Origin: Chiua virens
Taxonomy: Eukaryota; Basidiomycota; Agaricomycetes; Boletales; Boletaceae
DNA length: 64,000 bases
NCBI GenBank assembly: GCA_019787685.1
Contig: JAHNUO010000010.1
Location: 1,488,001-1,552,000, forward strand
Reading direction: 5' to 3'
Shown here: positions 1 through 11,407 of the stretch, piece after piece
Layout of the letters: each line of letters starts with the position of its first letter
How positions within the stretch are numbered: position 1 is the first letter of the stretch
The notes under the pieces: model-generated
Database searches by the model: none
What the model was told of the DNA's origin: nothing
Seen by the model: only the letters and a program-made list of their open reading frames with translations
Made by a program: the position numbers and the translations under genes

Positions 1-2730
1 GAGGGTCCCAATGAAGAGTAAGCGCCATTGTTGTCATGATGTATGATGTGGTTGGATCGTAACCGACTTTGACCTGTAGGCAGCTCGAAGCGGGTGCCCT
101 CAAGATCACAAATATTACAACCTCACTCTCACTGCCAAATGCTCAGGGCCGCAGGACTACTGTACGGACGATACTCCGTGGTAAAGGTGATCCGGGCTAT
201 CTTCTAGCATCGAGTAAGCATTCATTTGCGCCACACGGAACCTATGCTTTGACCAATGGTTTGTTTCAGTCATGATCGCGGAATGTGCTTTATCCCTCGT
301 GTTAGAAACGGATCGTCTGCCTGCGTTCGCCAAACGCGGTGGCGTGCTGACGCCCATGACTGCGTTCGGCGATGTACTGATTGAGCGCCTGAAAGCTTCC
401 GGACGCATCGCCATCGAGAGTGAGATAATCCTCGCAGATGCAAACCGAAAAAAGTTGTAGGGCTGAGTCCTCTTTCGTCGAGATGATTGCAATATCAAGT
501 TATACCTGTTTCGATTCTGCGACTCTCGTTCCGTACTTTCTATATTGTCATGTGGTTTAAATTTATTACTTACGCATGCAACGGTGGACAGTATCCTATG
601 ACCTGTGGCTGAGATCAGAATCCAAATGGACTTCGAAATCCAAGCAATTATTCATGACGCCCAGGGCTGTGAACCATGTCCGGTCCTGCAACGCTGGTAT
701 TGTGACCTTGCAATGAACAGCCGTCTCGGACTCGAGCGGGGATCTTGCAACCAATGACGTCTGGTAGCAATGGCGCGCCGTTGGTTTGAGCATTGCCTCC
801 CCAACGACTTGTCCGAGTGTTCACGGCCCCGATCCTCTGTATTTCCGCAACTGCGCCGCCCCCCGACGCGACCCCACGATGCACGGAGAAGATTGTGGCA
901 TTGCAAGGCAGTACAGCGGATCCGACGCATTTTATGACTATGGGCGGGGTTACAATATCCCCTTTAAGCCCCGTCGAAAATGACGTCGGTACTTGGTAAA
1001 TGAAACCGCGCGGTTCCGAAGCAAAAACGCTGATGCCAGGTGCAATCGACATTATAGTATGTATTGAACCCCCGTGGGTGGACACGTGTTGACCACAGTC
1101 TGACTGGTTTGGATCGGAGGGTGCCGATGGTATTATGTTCGCCGTTTGGACTCGGCAATCAGAGGACTGTTGGGTGTCTAGTGGCTAGGGTCAATCGATT
1201 GGACGGTTGGCATACCATCACGTCTGAGATTTTGTGTGGTGATGGGGGAGTCAAGATTCAGATAGATCGCAATTTTGTAGATTTTATGGCGAGGCTTGTT
1301 GAGACAGCGTGTATGTGAGACCATGATAGCAGGGCCTGGTGTTTTGCTGTCAGCGTAAAGACATGTTTTTCTTCTTGCGTGAACTGTATGACTCGGGATA
1401 AGGCGGGCCGGTATATTTTCATGTCCCGACACAGGCTCAAATGCTCCGCTTCGAAGTTGCCGTTGGCTGTGGACCATTCAACACATCTTGTACACGCGAC
1501 GACGACCTGCAAAGAAGATGGTATATCCCCATTTCGTTTTAACGCCCGTGTCGAATTGTATTGATGATTCAAAACGACGGCAGTCCTGAGGTACAGCGGG
1601 TTTACTGTACTTCCGGGAAACAAATGGAGCATGGACACCCGCGAAGCTTTGATCGACAGCTGATCGTCTCTACATACACAGCGTAAATCATTCTTTGTAA
1701 ACTTCTTGGTAGATCATCGAGACGGATTGCAGCGGGTGCGTACTGTGGTTATTGGATTTGCCGGTGTGAACCGTTTACAGACCATGGATTATAACAGCCA
1801 CCAAATGCGCATCGGAAAACATCCGATACTTAAACCAGACTTATGTCGCACAAGTGGAGCAGGATTGTTCCGAACTTCACGTCTGTTGATATGGTGCAAA
1901 ATCTGAGGTGGCCGTCACCACTTTGTTCGGTTCCAAACTGAACTATGGTTTTAGTAGACTCATAAACTTGATGAATGTGGGCAAACCTTCCGAATGCCGA
2001 TGCTGCAAAAATACAATGCGTTCGAATTCTGAAATCGAACAATGACCTGGTGTTCACATCAGAAATAACCATCCAATCAGATGGTCCTTCAGCCATTCCA
2101 CTGGATTATCCACGCTGGTGTACGGCGAAGTGCTGGCTGTTACTGTTCGCTTTCCATCAGACCTTTCTCATGCAACCTATTACAAATATTGCATTGGTCA
2201 TCATAAACGGTGGCTTTTACACCGGCCGATAGAATAACTTTGGGTTGTCTGCAGTGGTCCGCTTGTTCAATCATCACTCTTTCCCGTCGATTAAGTTCAC
2301 CGATGTTTTATTTGTGTCCTCTAGCCACCCTTCATGCGATTTCGCACCACTCAGTTTCCTTACTCCCCTGGACTTTGAGGGTCCCTGCCCTTATCGCCTT
2401 CCGGGATCCGGGAACAGGATCTGGCGTCCACCGTAACCAATTCGGGACGTCGCCGAGCCTCTTTGCGTAATTGATCTTGAAACATACAATTTGGCATTGC
2501 GGTCCCGCGATGGCTGGTGGCGCCTAGTGAGGTAAGGCGAGCCTGCTATAAAATCCCTTGAGAATCTTCGTTCTATTTGCAAACACTCGTACTAATCACC
2601 TTCCTTCGTTTTCTGTTCGTTCATAGTACACCATTGCACCCCTTTCTTTGAATGCCCATCGTATACCACGAATCCATCCTGGATCATCGTCTGTAATTGC
2701 TAGCATTATCTGCATTGATTTCCATCTGCC
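1..2730. other. Gene-less stretch; right half duplicated
   Basis: I see no coding region with sensible fungal splicing or protein motifs in the first 1.3 kb. From about 1390 onward the sequence has a diverged second copy starting near 8310: both share a GATAAGGCGG stretch, a GTACTTCCGG stretch, an AAGCTTTGATCGA stretch and a GAGATGGATTGCAGC-like stretch in the same order. This is the 5' flank of zinc-finger gene ZF1a and its duplicate. The pyrimidine-rich DNA just before 2731 is probably the core promoter and 5' UTR, but no clear TATA box was chosen. Confidence 0.5.
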
Positions 2731-3417
2731 ATGTACTTGGGCGATCCTCTCTTTGGCGCAACCCCTGCAAGTGTGAGTAGACGCTTGTACATTGCTTCGG
2801 CATTGTTGATGCTAACTGGAAATACGTTACAGCAGGCAACCGTGAACCCTGCGGATATTCTCCTATCACAGCCCCCCCATGAGCCGTTGCAGACCCCTGG
2901 GATTCCTTACATTTTCTCATCGTACCTCGATTCTTCTGCGGAGGGCCATGGCACCTCAGAGGGACCACAATCCCATCCTCCCATCTGGCCAGCGCATCCC
3001 ATGGGTCATGTGAGTTCCGTTATCAAACCCTTAAACTACACTTATCTGACACCGTTACGATAGATCCTCAATGAGGCCGTGATGCCGTTTATCGGGCCCA
3101 TCCGGCACTTCCGCCGAGCATTTAGGGGAGTCCCAGTGGCTGATGCAGCATCTACGGTCTGCCAGTGGCAACGACTGGGTTTCCCTACTTGCGGCCAAGC
3201 CATCACACGGGAATCTTTATCAGAACATCTTGCTCATCACGGGATCTACAAGATGCACAAGGATATTATTGTACAATGCTGCTGGCAAGGGTGTGGAGCG
3301 TTTCTCAAGCGGCAAAGCGTGACACGTCATTGTCGCGAGGTTCATTTGCGTGTGAGACGCAACTCTCCAAACTTTGACGCGTTTTTCTGGGATGCCTTCG
3401 TGGTTGATGTCTTCTGA
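2731..3417 (+). CDS. C2H2-like zinc-finger protein ZF1a
   Basis: Predicted exons are 2731-2772, 2833-3009 and 3064-3417, about 190 residues. Both introns are phase 0, with GTGAGT donors and CAG/TAG acceptors. The N-terminal half is Pro/Ser-rich and probably disordered. The C-terminal half holds two zinc-finger-like units. The first is irregular (CQW, then TCG nine residues on, then EHLAHH). The second has the pattern CCWQGC, 11 residues, HCREVH, which is near the C2H2 consensus. The tail reads DAFVVDVF. It is a paralogue of ZF1b at 9648, closest in the last 110 residues. Such proteins are usually assumed nuclear and nucleic-acid binding; function and target are unknown. The start is chosen because it aligns with the ZF1b start. 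Confidence 0.7.
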
Positions 3418-5610
3418 GTATGATTAGACGAGGTCATAGTAGTGAGGTTCCAAGGAATTATCCGAGTCAGTCCTCACCCTCCATCGCATATATCAGACTA
3501 ATCCATTCATCTCCCTTAGTCGTACATGCTTTTCATCACAGTCATTTCATTTTTGCTGTTCTTGTCGAGTGCGTATATTTAATATTGCAATCCTACCATA
3601 TGTCCCTTCTTTTGTCCTTCTGTTCGGTTCTCGCTCCTTCCTACTACTTATCTTATCGTCCAACTTCCTGTCGGCATAATGTAAGAATATCGTTATGCCT
3701 GGTACAACTTTTCCCTTCCTTCCTTGTCCCTGTCACAATAATATTTGCGAGAATTAGCTGCATGTTGACTATCTGGTGCAATTCTGCAAGCTCTCACATA
3801 GATTGACCTCGTGGCTGGCAGCAGTCACTAAAGCCAGAGCAGCAACGAGGATTTTGTAAGCCTGGGAGTTGTACTGTGCGGCTAGGAGGGCGTGTGGCCT
3901 TTTCGAAGTGGCTGATAACTACTGTGTGTACAGTTCTCGCTTAAGGTCAACAGGATGTCAACAGGATGTCAACCACCTGGCAAGCCCTGTCAAACAAGAT
4001 CAAAAATTTGCGCAAGAACACCGAACAACTCAGAGACTCACCACGAACGATCAGCATTTCAGTCGTGAGTGCATGGCATCCAATTAACTGCCTTTCCTTT
4101 CTTGTGTACTGTTTTGCGCCGTACATAGGGCCTAGGCTAGGGGATCGCTCCACTGACGCCACAAGGTCCGACAACACTCTTTACACATCGACATCCATCA
4201 CCCGTGCACACGATTAACACCTACGGATACCGTAACTTCTTTTTTCTCATCATAAATCCGACAACTGACATTACAGATGATTAGGTGCTGGGCGACTAAT
4301 CCGTATATATGCAGGGAACTGAACAATTGCCGACTCGTCCCGAATCCTGTCGTTCCGTAGCATGATCGAGCACCAATATGAGATGAGCCACATTCACCTG
4401 TTATCAGGATCTCAGGGATTACTCGCCGACGCCGCTCCTGCAATTCCTGGTTTCCTGTTTTCTAACCACATTGGCATTTGGATGCTGTAGCAGCCGCTCG
4501 AACGGTTCGGGTCAATTCAAGTTGCATTCAAGTTATCTTGCGAACAGGAACCAAGCTGAAAATCGGAAGTACGGGCGTGGATGGGCCGTGGGTCATCATG
4601 GCCATCACAGCGCAAGTGAAGAGTCACGCGTCCTAAGATGAGTGCCATGCAGACGTTTCCAAGGTACGTAGCTCCTGTTTCAATGTGTTGTCACTAAGAC
4701 GAGCGCTGGATTCTTTCTGGCGTTGTGCAAGGGTACATAAATGCTCCAAGGTACGTTTATATCTGTCAAACGCAGGGTCAATCAGGGACCAGGGTTGTGG
4801 GACTGAAAGAATGATATCTCACACGTCCGTGATCCGCGTGGATGATCTTTGAAGATTGACGAGAACACGGAGATAACGCAAAGGCAATGTCTAGGCACCT
4901 TTTATCCGTCAGATTGGAGGTGCAATGTTTTCTTGTATCCAGGTGAGCTGCATGTTGGGTTAAGCCTTTCAAGCATTGTCGCGAGGGAAACGTTCGCAGG
5001 CCATAGCGTTAAGCGAGAGGAATTTCTTTTCAAGGGACAAAGAACGGACAAGAAAAGACGCCCTTTGATCAGATGACATGCAGGGAAAAATACAATATAA
5101 CCGAACGCAGATAATCTGACGCTGGAGGTCGCTATATGAATTGGGCCGTGAGCGCGAATTTAATGGGTGCTTACCACCCACTCCCTTCCTCCTCCGTAGG
5201 GTACCTTTGTCAGGTATCTTGCTGTTGACGAACCTTCTAGTCACATGTCTCCCGACGACACAGCATTGACCCAAGACGGCAGCGGTTTGCATCAGTAGTG
5301 GTCGAACTGGTTCGGTACTGGTTCACGATCGGCGGTCGGCCCCATCGATCAACAGACGCCTTCGAACAAATCACACCTATGACCAGAGAGCGATCTTTGC
5401 CTCGAACAGTGGCAACCATCCGCTTGACTGTTTTCTCCGCTTCAAAATTTCGACGAGCCTAACTTTGTCGTGGTTCAGTTGACCCAGTATAGCAGGCAAT
5501 GGCAAGATCCCGGCAAGGCGTGCCGAGTGTCAACCCCGACAGCCAACTTGGAAGGGTCATGTAGAAAAGGCTCAACGAGCACGCACGCCTTCTTCCTTCA
5601 AACACCTTCC
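3418..5610. other. Gene-less spacer, duplicated at both ends
   Basis: The first part (to about 3710) matches the 3' flank of ZF1b up to about 10,640, including the shared TGTAAGAAT and TGCC-GTACA stretches. The last part (from about 4270) matches 19,550 onward, for example a TTAGGT-GCGACTAA stretch and a GTTAAGCGAG stretch, and is the 5' flank of ZF2. A short direct repeat of an 11-nt unit (GTCAACAGGAT) lies near 3950-3975. No gene is seen. Confidence 0.5.
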
Positions 5611-6448
5611 ATGGAGGCATATCGTCACTCTACCCTTCACCCCAACCACCCCAGCTCTCGGTCTATGCCATTTGTTTTCTTGTAAGCCATCACACCTCTT
5701 CCTGTGTCCTAAAGCCAAATTTTCTCTCGCAGACCGGTGGGCCAGGCCTCCACAGCACTACATGCGGGTGCGCCTTATACACTTCAGCCTTCTCACCCTA
5801 CTTCTCAACCGACCGCGTCGATTCCCCCGTAAGTTAGTACCTTGTTTTATGTCGAAAGCGCACTAACTTCCGTAGAACTACGGATTACTCCTACTCAGCA
5901 GTGCACCCAAGCGCACCTGTTCTCCTACACAGGATATAATAGTAACTGGGGCTCAGAGGTCAGCCAGAATTCTGATCTCCTCCGACTTGCCCTCATAGAT
6001 GTATAGGAAGAGCACCTACTTCTACAGCACGCGACTCGAATGGCAAGAGGACCGCCTGCGGCTGGGTGGGAACCCCAGCTCTTCATCCCCCAATACTGCT
6101 GACAAGGGATGATGGCCACTTTCCAGGCCGGCCACGCCAACAAACGCCCACCGTTACCGATGCCTTTGGGTTGCAAACGGCATCGTTTGCTCTCACATCT
6201 GCATCAACTTTAATAAGCTGATAGTCCACCTTGGTAGCGTGCATGACGTTCAAGGAACGGACACGCGCAAGATCGACTGTCAGTGGTTGACAGAGAGAGG
6301 GATCTGCGGTAGGAAGATGCGCAGAGATGGGTGCCGTCGCCACGTCGGGACCCACGTTCGTCTCTCGGTCATCTGCCAGTACTGCAACAAGTCGTTCTCT
6401 CGCGAGGATTCCCTTCGCAAACACACGAAGAAGTGTCATGAGAAGTAG
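5611..6448 (+). pseudogene. C2H2 zinc-finger gene ZF2a, diverged and probably broken
   Basis: This is a paralogue of ZF2b (20,823-21,683). Exon 1 (5611-5681) and exon 2 (5733-5828) keep the same splice phases as ZF2b and encode a similar Pro/Ser/Thr-rich N-terminus. Exon 3 begins at 5876, but compensating indels shift its frame by one base against ZF2b and it meets TAA within about 20 codons. The last exon (about 6127-6448) is open and encodes two fingers, including the canonical CQYCNKSFSREDSLRKHTKKCH. A copy-specific intron (about 6065-6126, branch-like CTGAC, acceptor TTCCAG) would remove a TGA and a frame break at the end of the preceding exon. Because of exon 3 I call it a probable pseudogene; alternative splicing could still rescue it. 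Confidence 0.5.
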
Positions 6449-7678
6449 AAAGCGAACACACAGCAAGTTAATAAAAAAGAAAAAAAAGGTGCTCAACGGC
6501 AGGTGTTTGGATAATGCGATGAGTTTGTGTCCACTCCTGTACAATAACATCTCCTACATAGAATCAAATAGAGCTTGACTTCCCCACTCGAATTGATGTC
6601 TGCTGCGCCTGTCAAAATTACCTATTCCGCTTGAAATTGGGGCAGCCATATCATGTCAAACCCCAGGGTTTGGACGTGGCGGGCTTTCCAAGATTCGTAA
6701 TTTGGGAAATGATTTGGCGATCTGGTTTGGAACTCCATCAATATACCCGGTTTATAAAGCCACCAAGGATAGCGAGGACGAGGGCGGCGATGCCAATCTG
6801 TGCCTGTCAACAAAAAATGTCGACGCGATCCCCTCTCCTACCAAATGTTTCTGTGGTAGTCATCTTGGAACACGACAGTCCGAAAATGATCGTCCGCTGC
6901 ACGGCCATCAGCCCGTGTTCCGGGGAAACGCCGGTGTCCATTATAATGATATTTGCACCGTTCCGTATTAGCAGAACGCAAACGAACGTAGTATAGCACG
7001 CAAACGTAAATGTTATATTTGGATTGAGATAAAGTTATGCCACTGTCAAATACGCTCGTTGTAAGTTTGCGCAAAGCATGGGAGAGACTTTGCGCACCAG
7101 GAAAGCGCGGTATAATAAGACTTAGCCAGAACATTTTCTCCCTGCTTCCTTTAGTTCTATTTCTGGCGGACTGTTATAGATTAATGGGGTTGGTCGGTCT
7201 TTAGAAGGCCACTCGGGCCGGTGCAGTATCGAGCGGCGCCGAGGAGAGCTAGCCGCATCATGAGCCAGGGCACCGTTATTCACAATGTACTACGGATCAC
7301 GCAAATGATTATCAGATGTGTATGTGGCGGACAAATGGTGGGTTTCAATATTAGAACTATGCCTTGGACAAAGAGGCTCGCCGTTCTATGGAGGATTCCT
7401 GTAACGGACAGGTCCTGTTCCTTTTTCGACTGTTCGTGCACAATTAAGGATGTGGACTGACGTTCGACTGCCCAGACATGGCGTTAGCTCACTTCGACGG
7501 AGCTAAGTGTGTACAACCAAGGTGTTGTTACCGTGAGGGATTCGATGCGCATGGTCCTGAATTCTGCGTTTAGTGACGTCACTTCATGTTCCCGGAGGAA
7601 GCATATCTGCCATGCTTGTTGGCTCGAGAAACATATCCTTGACCTGCATGCCCACATTATGCAGTATTACTGCGCGTT
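6449..7678. other. Gene-less spacer with an unassigned ORF start
   Basis: No gene is supported. An open frame from 7509 contains a Cys/His-rich stretch (CHAC, then HILDLHAH, then YCAFC) just before the ZF3 relic and may be part of the same decayed gene, but it has no good splice or start evidence. Confidence 0.35.
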
Positions 7679-7936
7679 TTGCATTGCAACTGTCGTCACC
7701 GTGAAAGAGTTGCGAAAAACTCGAAAATCAATCAGCGCCCACCAGGATGTAGGACTTCAGGCCCTGACAAGATATATCAAACCAATCAGCTTGAGGAACA
7801 CGGAAATAACGACAACGACAACGACAACGAACCTCTCCTGGAACCGTCGTCAGAGCTCACGTGTGCGGATCCCGCAGTCACGCGAGCAAACTTGGAACGC
7901 CAATTATATGGACGTATTCTGCATCCAGCTAATTAG
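7679..7936 (+). pseudogene. Relic of zinc-finger gene ZF3 (5' part only)
   Basis: DNA at about 7735-7805 is clearly similar to 23,800-23,870 in ZF3b: a CAG acceptor-like end, then GATG-GGA-CAG, then codons reading like L-M/T-RYI followed by EEHGN. After EEHGN the relic runs into a short ACAACG repeat (about 7805-7830) and shows none of the zinc fingers that follow in ZF3b. It occupies the place expected for ZF3 after ZF1 and ZF2, so it is read as the truncated ZF3 of the first duplicated block. Confidence 0.45.
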
Positions 7937-9647
7937 ATATCCGGTGAACATAGGGTTGTGCACAGCAGACCAGCGTTCTTGGATCATATTAGTGTAGTGC
8001 GGAGAGTCTGCAGGTTGAGATACGCAATCGTGAGCTATACTTGCGATGAAAACACTCCGAACCTGTTCGTAGTATCGATGCACAGGAGAGAAGAACTAAC
8101 TCGACCAGTGAACTAAGCCGAAGAACGGCGGATAATTCCGGGTATGAAATTACAACGCAAGCCTATTATGGCCTGATGCTTGAGCGCTTGAGCTGTGGCC
8201 TACTACTGAAGATGGAGGGATTTTTTATTGTGCGCGAGCATCATGATTATGCTGGCTAATTGTCTGTTCAAGTTTCAGTACAGAATCAGACTCAAGATGC
8301 TTACATTGGAAGTGGCCGATAAGGCGGAGGTGTAAACTTAAATTTCGCTTCCCGACAAGTGAGGCCTGGGCCAAGGGTTAAAGGCTCCGTTTCGAACTCG
8401 GACTTACCGAAGCACAATCTTGCTTACTGTATTTTCAAGAACATCTCAAAGACTTGGACACGACGGCTTTGAAGGGAGGTGATATCAAACTGATACGTCG
8501 TTTGTCAGATTTGCGTATCTGAGTCTGATTTTGAGAAGCTACCTGCATCGTGCAACTTCGAGGTCAAGGTACAACGGATTTATTGTACTTCCGGTAAAGT
8601 ATGGGCCTACGAAGCTTTGATCGATGCTGATCAGTCTCTACGTACACGTGCAAATTCCTTGCTCGTAGCTTCCTGGGATCCATAGATCAGCGAGATGGAT
8701 TGCAGCAAGCTTGCAGGTGTGTGCTGTAGCTGAGGCGCGTAAATCATTTACTGACCATGGTCAAATGTGGCCCTCAGAGGTGCATGTAAAACCTCGTACT
8801 CGATGCAGTCGTTTGCTCCGCTAGCGTGTAGTACACTCCATGCTTGCTGATGCATTCAGATTCAGAGTTTAGCCAGAGACAATGTAGTAAGTTCTGGATA
8901 TTTTCCCTAGGCTTGGCTCACCAGAGTTTCTGTTGACCTAGCTTTAAGCTTCATGAAAGCACAAGGTTTTCGAAGCTCAGATGAAAATATTCATGCTTAA
9001 CCGGAAAGTCCCGGAGTCCGTATACTTGGGATACCTTACAACGAAACAATTGACTCGTTTTTCCAGCCTGGAACCCGAATGAAAAAATCGGTCAGGTAAG
9101 ATCCCTTCCCTATTTCCCTTGGTTGATGGTATTGGTTTGCGGCGAAATGCAGGCTATCCGATCCGCCAGCTGGCGTTCCATCAAGGTATTCTCGTCCAAG
9201 GTATTGCGAATGCGGTAGCGATTATCTGGAGTGTGACTCTCCTGTTACCAGATTCAATTACTCTTGAAAAGATCCGATGTTCAATCGTTTTCCTCTTAGT
9301 CATTCTAGTAAGGTGCGTAGGAACTTGTCCACGTTCTATGACATTTCCCCCTGAACTCTCAGTTCCTATATATCACCTTCGGGAGGGACCGGAAGTTTGC
9401 CAAGTTTCACAGGGGCCGCGCGTCCTCCGTTTGTGGGCAGCGCCGACCTGAGTGCGGTCTTGGGGCGGCAAGTGGCGCTAGCCAGTTAAGTAAGCCACCA
9501 AGGAGGGGTATATATGTAACCCCTTTGAACTTTGTAACTGCACTGATTACCTGTATTCTTATCTGTTATTGCTAGTGCGACTCTCCCTTTTTTTGAACGT
9601 TCATTTTATACGATACATCCATACACCTACACCGTTCTTCGCCCGAA
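7937..9647. other. Gene-less 5' flank of ZF1b, duplicate of the ZF1a flank
   Basis: From about 8310 this stretch mirrors about 1390-2730 (shared GATAAGGCGG, GTACTTCCGG, AAGCTTTGATCGA). An open frame at 9119-9451 has no recognisable motif and is not called. No other gene is seen. Confidence 0.5.
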
Positions 9648-10351
9648 ATGTGCTCTGGCGATCCTCTTTATGACCCGGCTGTGAGCTTTCATGCAAGTCA
9701 TGTGCCATGGCAAAGCGTGAGTGGACGCCTCCCTGCACGTCTGCATTGCTGACGCCATCGCAAAATCTATCGCAGTATACAACCTGGACAGCCGATATTT
9801 TCTCGTCACAGCCTCTTCATGGTTCGACGGAGTCCCTTGGGTTCCTTCACCATTTTGCATCCAGTCAGAGCTTTTTGGCGGACAGCAATGCACCTCAAGA
9901 GGGTTCACAAACCTGTCCTTCTATCGGGCTGGCACAAGTCGTGGATCATGTGAACACCATCATCGATCCCCAAGACCGTATAGTTACTGTCAACGTTACG
10001 GAGCCTCCGGGCTTGTTTGTCGACGTTGCCGCAAAGCAGCTTACCGGACCTATCCGACACGTCCGCCGGATGGTTCATGCGGCACCTACGACCTGCCAAT
10101 GGCAATATCTAGGCATGCCAATATGCGGCGAAGACATCACAAGGGAATCCGTCCCAGCACACCTTGCTACACATGGGATCCATAAGATGCACAAGGATCG
10201 TGTTGTGCAATGTTGCTGGCAGGGATGTGGGTCCTTTGTCAAGCGAGAAAGCATGACACGTCATTGTCGCGAAGTCCACTTACGGCTGAAACGAAAGTCC
10301 CCCAAATTCGACGTATTTCGCTGGGATGCCTTCGTGATTGATGTCTTTTGA
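9648..10351 (+). CDS. C2H2-like zinc-finger protein ZF1b
   Basis: Predicted exons are 9648-9716 and 9776-10351, 214 residues. The 59-nt intron is phase 0, GTGAGT to GCAG. The start at 9648 gives MCSGDPLYDP, matching MYLGDPLFG of ZF1a, and is preferred over an ATG at 9707 that lies beside the intron donor. The second ZF1a intron seems absent: the matching stretch is open here and reads as coding. Residues about 125-195 carry an irregular Cys/His unit (CQW, then ICG, then AHLATH) and a C2H2-like unit (CCWQGC, 11 residues, HCREVH), followed by a basic LRLKRK stretch and DAFVIDVF. The frame is intact. Its role is unknown; a nuclear nucleic-acid-binding role is inferred from the fingers alone. Confidence 0.75.
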
Positions 10352-10890
10352 GGAGGTTCTTGGGCGAGGTATCAGGAACAGGAATGGTACGTCTCACGTT
10401 GCACTGTACATATTAGACTAATTCCTCTCACCCAGTTATTTATGCTTATTACTCTCATCATATTCTCTCGTTTTTACGATCCCTTTGTACGATGCTTGTC
10501 GAGGGAGTGTATTCAGTGTCGATTCTATGCCACTTCCTTATCTGCGTCCACTCTTTCCTAGCGCTTTTCCCACTTAACTTCTCGTCACCATAGTGTAAGA
10601 ATCTTGTCATGCCCAGTACATGGCTCTTCCAGTCCTTCGCTAGTGTTGCAGTCTTACGAATCAGATACGATAATGAGCCTAAGCGATGCCACCGAGGCCT
10701 CACGCCTCATGCCACACTTTGCCTTTGTTATTGCCAAGGTCGATGTCGTCCATGAATTTCAGGTAAATCTAACCACAGGAACATGAGTAAGAGTGGTGAT
10801 TCTGCTTGAAGTTGTGAGCTGTATAGCCCGCCGCGTCTGGCAAGGGTCCATGAAGTTCCAATTGCAAGACTGAAGAAACCTCTGAGCAGG
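10352..10890. other. 3' flank of ZF1b up to the transposon edge
   Basis: The stretch to about 10,640 is the duplicate of the ZF1a 3' flank. The remainder shows no gene and ends at the left terminal repeat of the KDZ element. The last eight bases before the element do not clearly match the eight bases after its right end, so no target-site duplication is claimed. Confidence 0.5.
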
Positions 10891-10909
10891 CATCATCAGC
10901 AAAAGTGCC
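10891..10909 (+). repeat. Left terminal inverted repeat of the KDZ element
   Basis: CATCATCAGCAAAAGTGCC, identical to the reverse complement of 19,256-19,274. Partial similarity continues about 16 bases inward to a GGCC. Confidence 0.85.
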
Positions 10910-10914
10910 TAAAT

Positions 10915-11260
10915 CCTGTAAGGCCTTAAATGGCCTTGTGAGCTTGGCCCAGTCTCGCTAGGCTATAAAATGTATTGGGAGGCATTTGAAGGTATCTATG
11001 AGCGCCTTGTAGGGCCTCGAAAGACGTTTTAATGCATCTGTGAGTGCCTCGCACTGGCTTGCACGGCCTTGAAATGCATCAGGAGGCATTATGAGGTATC
11101 TATGACGGCCTTGCATAGTATTAAAAGGCGTCTGTGAGAGTCTTTCAGGCCCTCGAAAGGCATCATAAGGCATCATAACTATTCTATGACGGCCTTGCAT
11201 GATATTGAAAGGCATTTCAAGGTATCTATGAAAGCCTCGCAAGATCTTAAAAGGTACTAT
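10915..11260. repeat. Left subterminal repeat array
   Basis: Imperfect repeats built from TATCTATGA, GGCCTTG and AAAGGCAT-like words recur every 40-60 bases. Repeats of this kind at transposon ends usually serve as transposase binding sites; that role is inferred. Related GGCC/AAAGG words occur at the right end. Confidence 0.6.
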
Positions 11261-11283
11261 GCACCACCAGTGGGGGAGAAAAA

Positions 11284-11358
11284 TAACAATTCCAGCAGGA
11301 ATCGAACTCCTACTCCCAGCTGCTCTGTAGGATCGCCCACAGCTGAACTATAGAATCG
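11284..11358 (-). ncRNA. tRNA-like pol III unit inside the transposon
   Basis: On the minus strand the sequence has an A-box-like TAGTTCAGCTG (11,340-11,350), a B-box GTTCGATTC (11,299-11,307) about 33 bases later, and a TTTTT stop just after it (about 11,279-11,283). A 7-bp acceptor-like stem (GATTCTA with TGGAATT, two G-T pairs), a D-like stem (GTTC with GAGC) and a T-arm (GTAGGA with TCCTGC) can form, but there is no room for a normal anticodon arm. It is therefore a degenerate tRNA or the head of a tRNA-derived SINE rather than a working tRNA. Confidence 0.4.
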
Positions 11359-11407
11359 ACAATAGCTAGCGGCGTGCTAGTGTTCTGATTAGTAGTAGGC
11401 TGCGAAG

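Noticed and set aside
648..1085. 145-residue minus-strand frame near the left end
   Set aside because: No motif, no splice structure, and overlapping frames of similar length on both strands.
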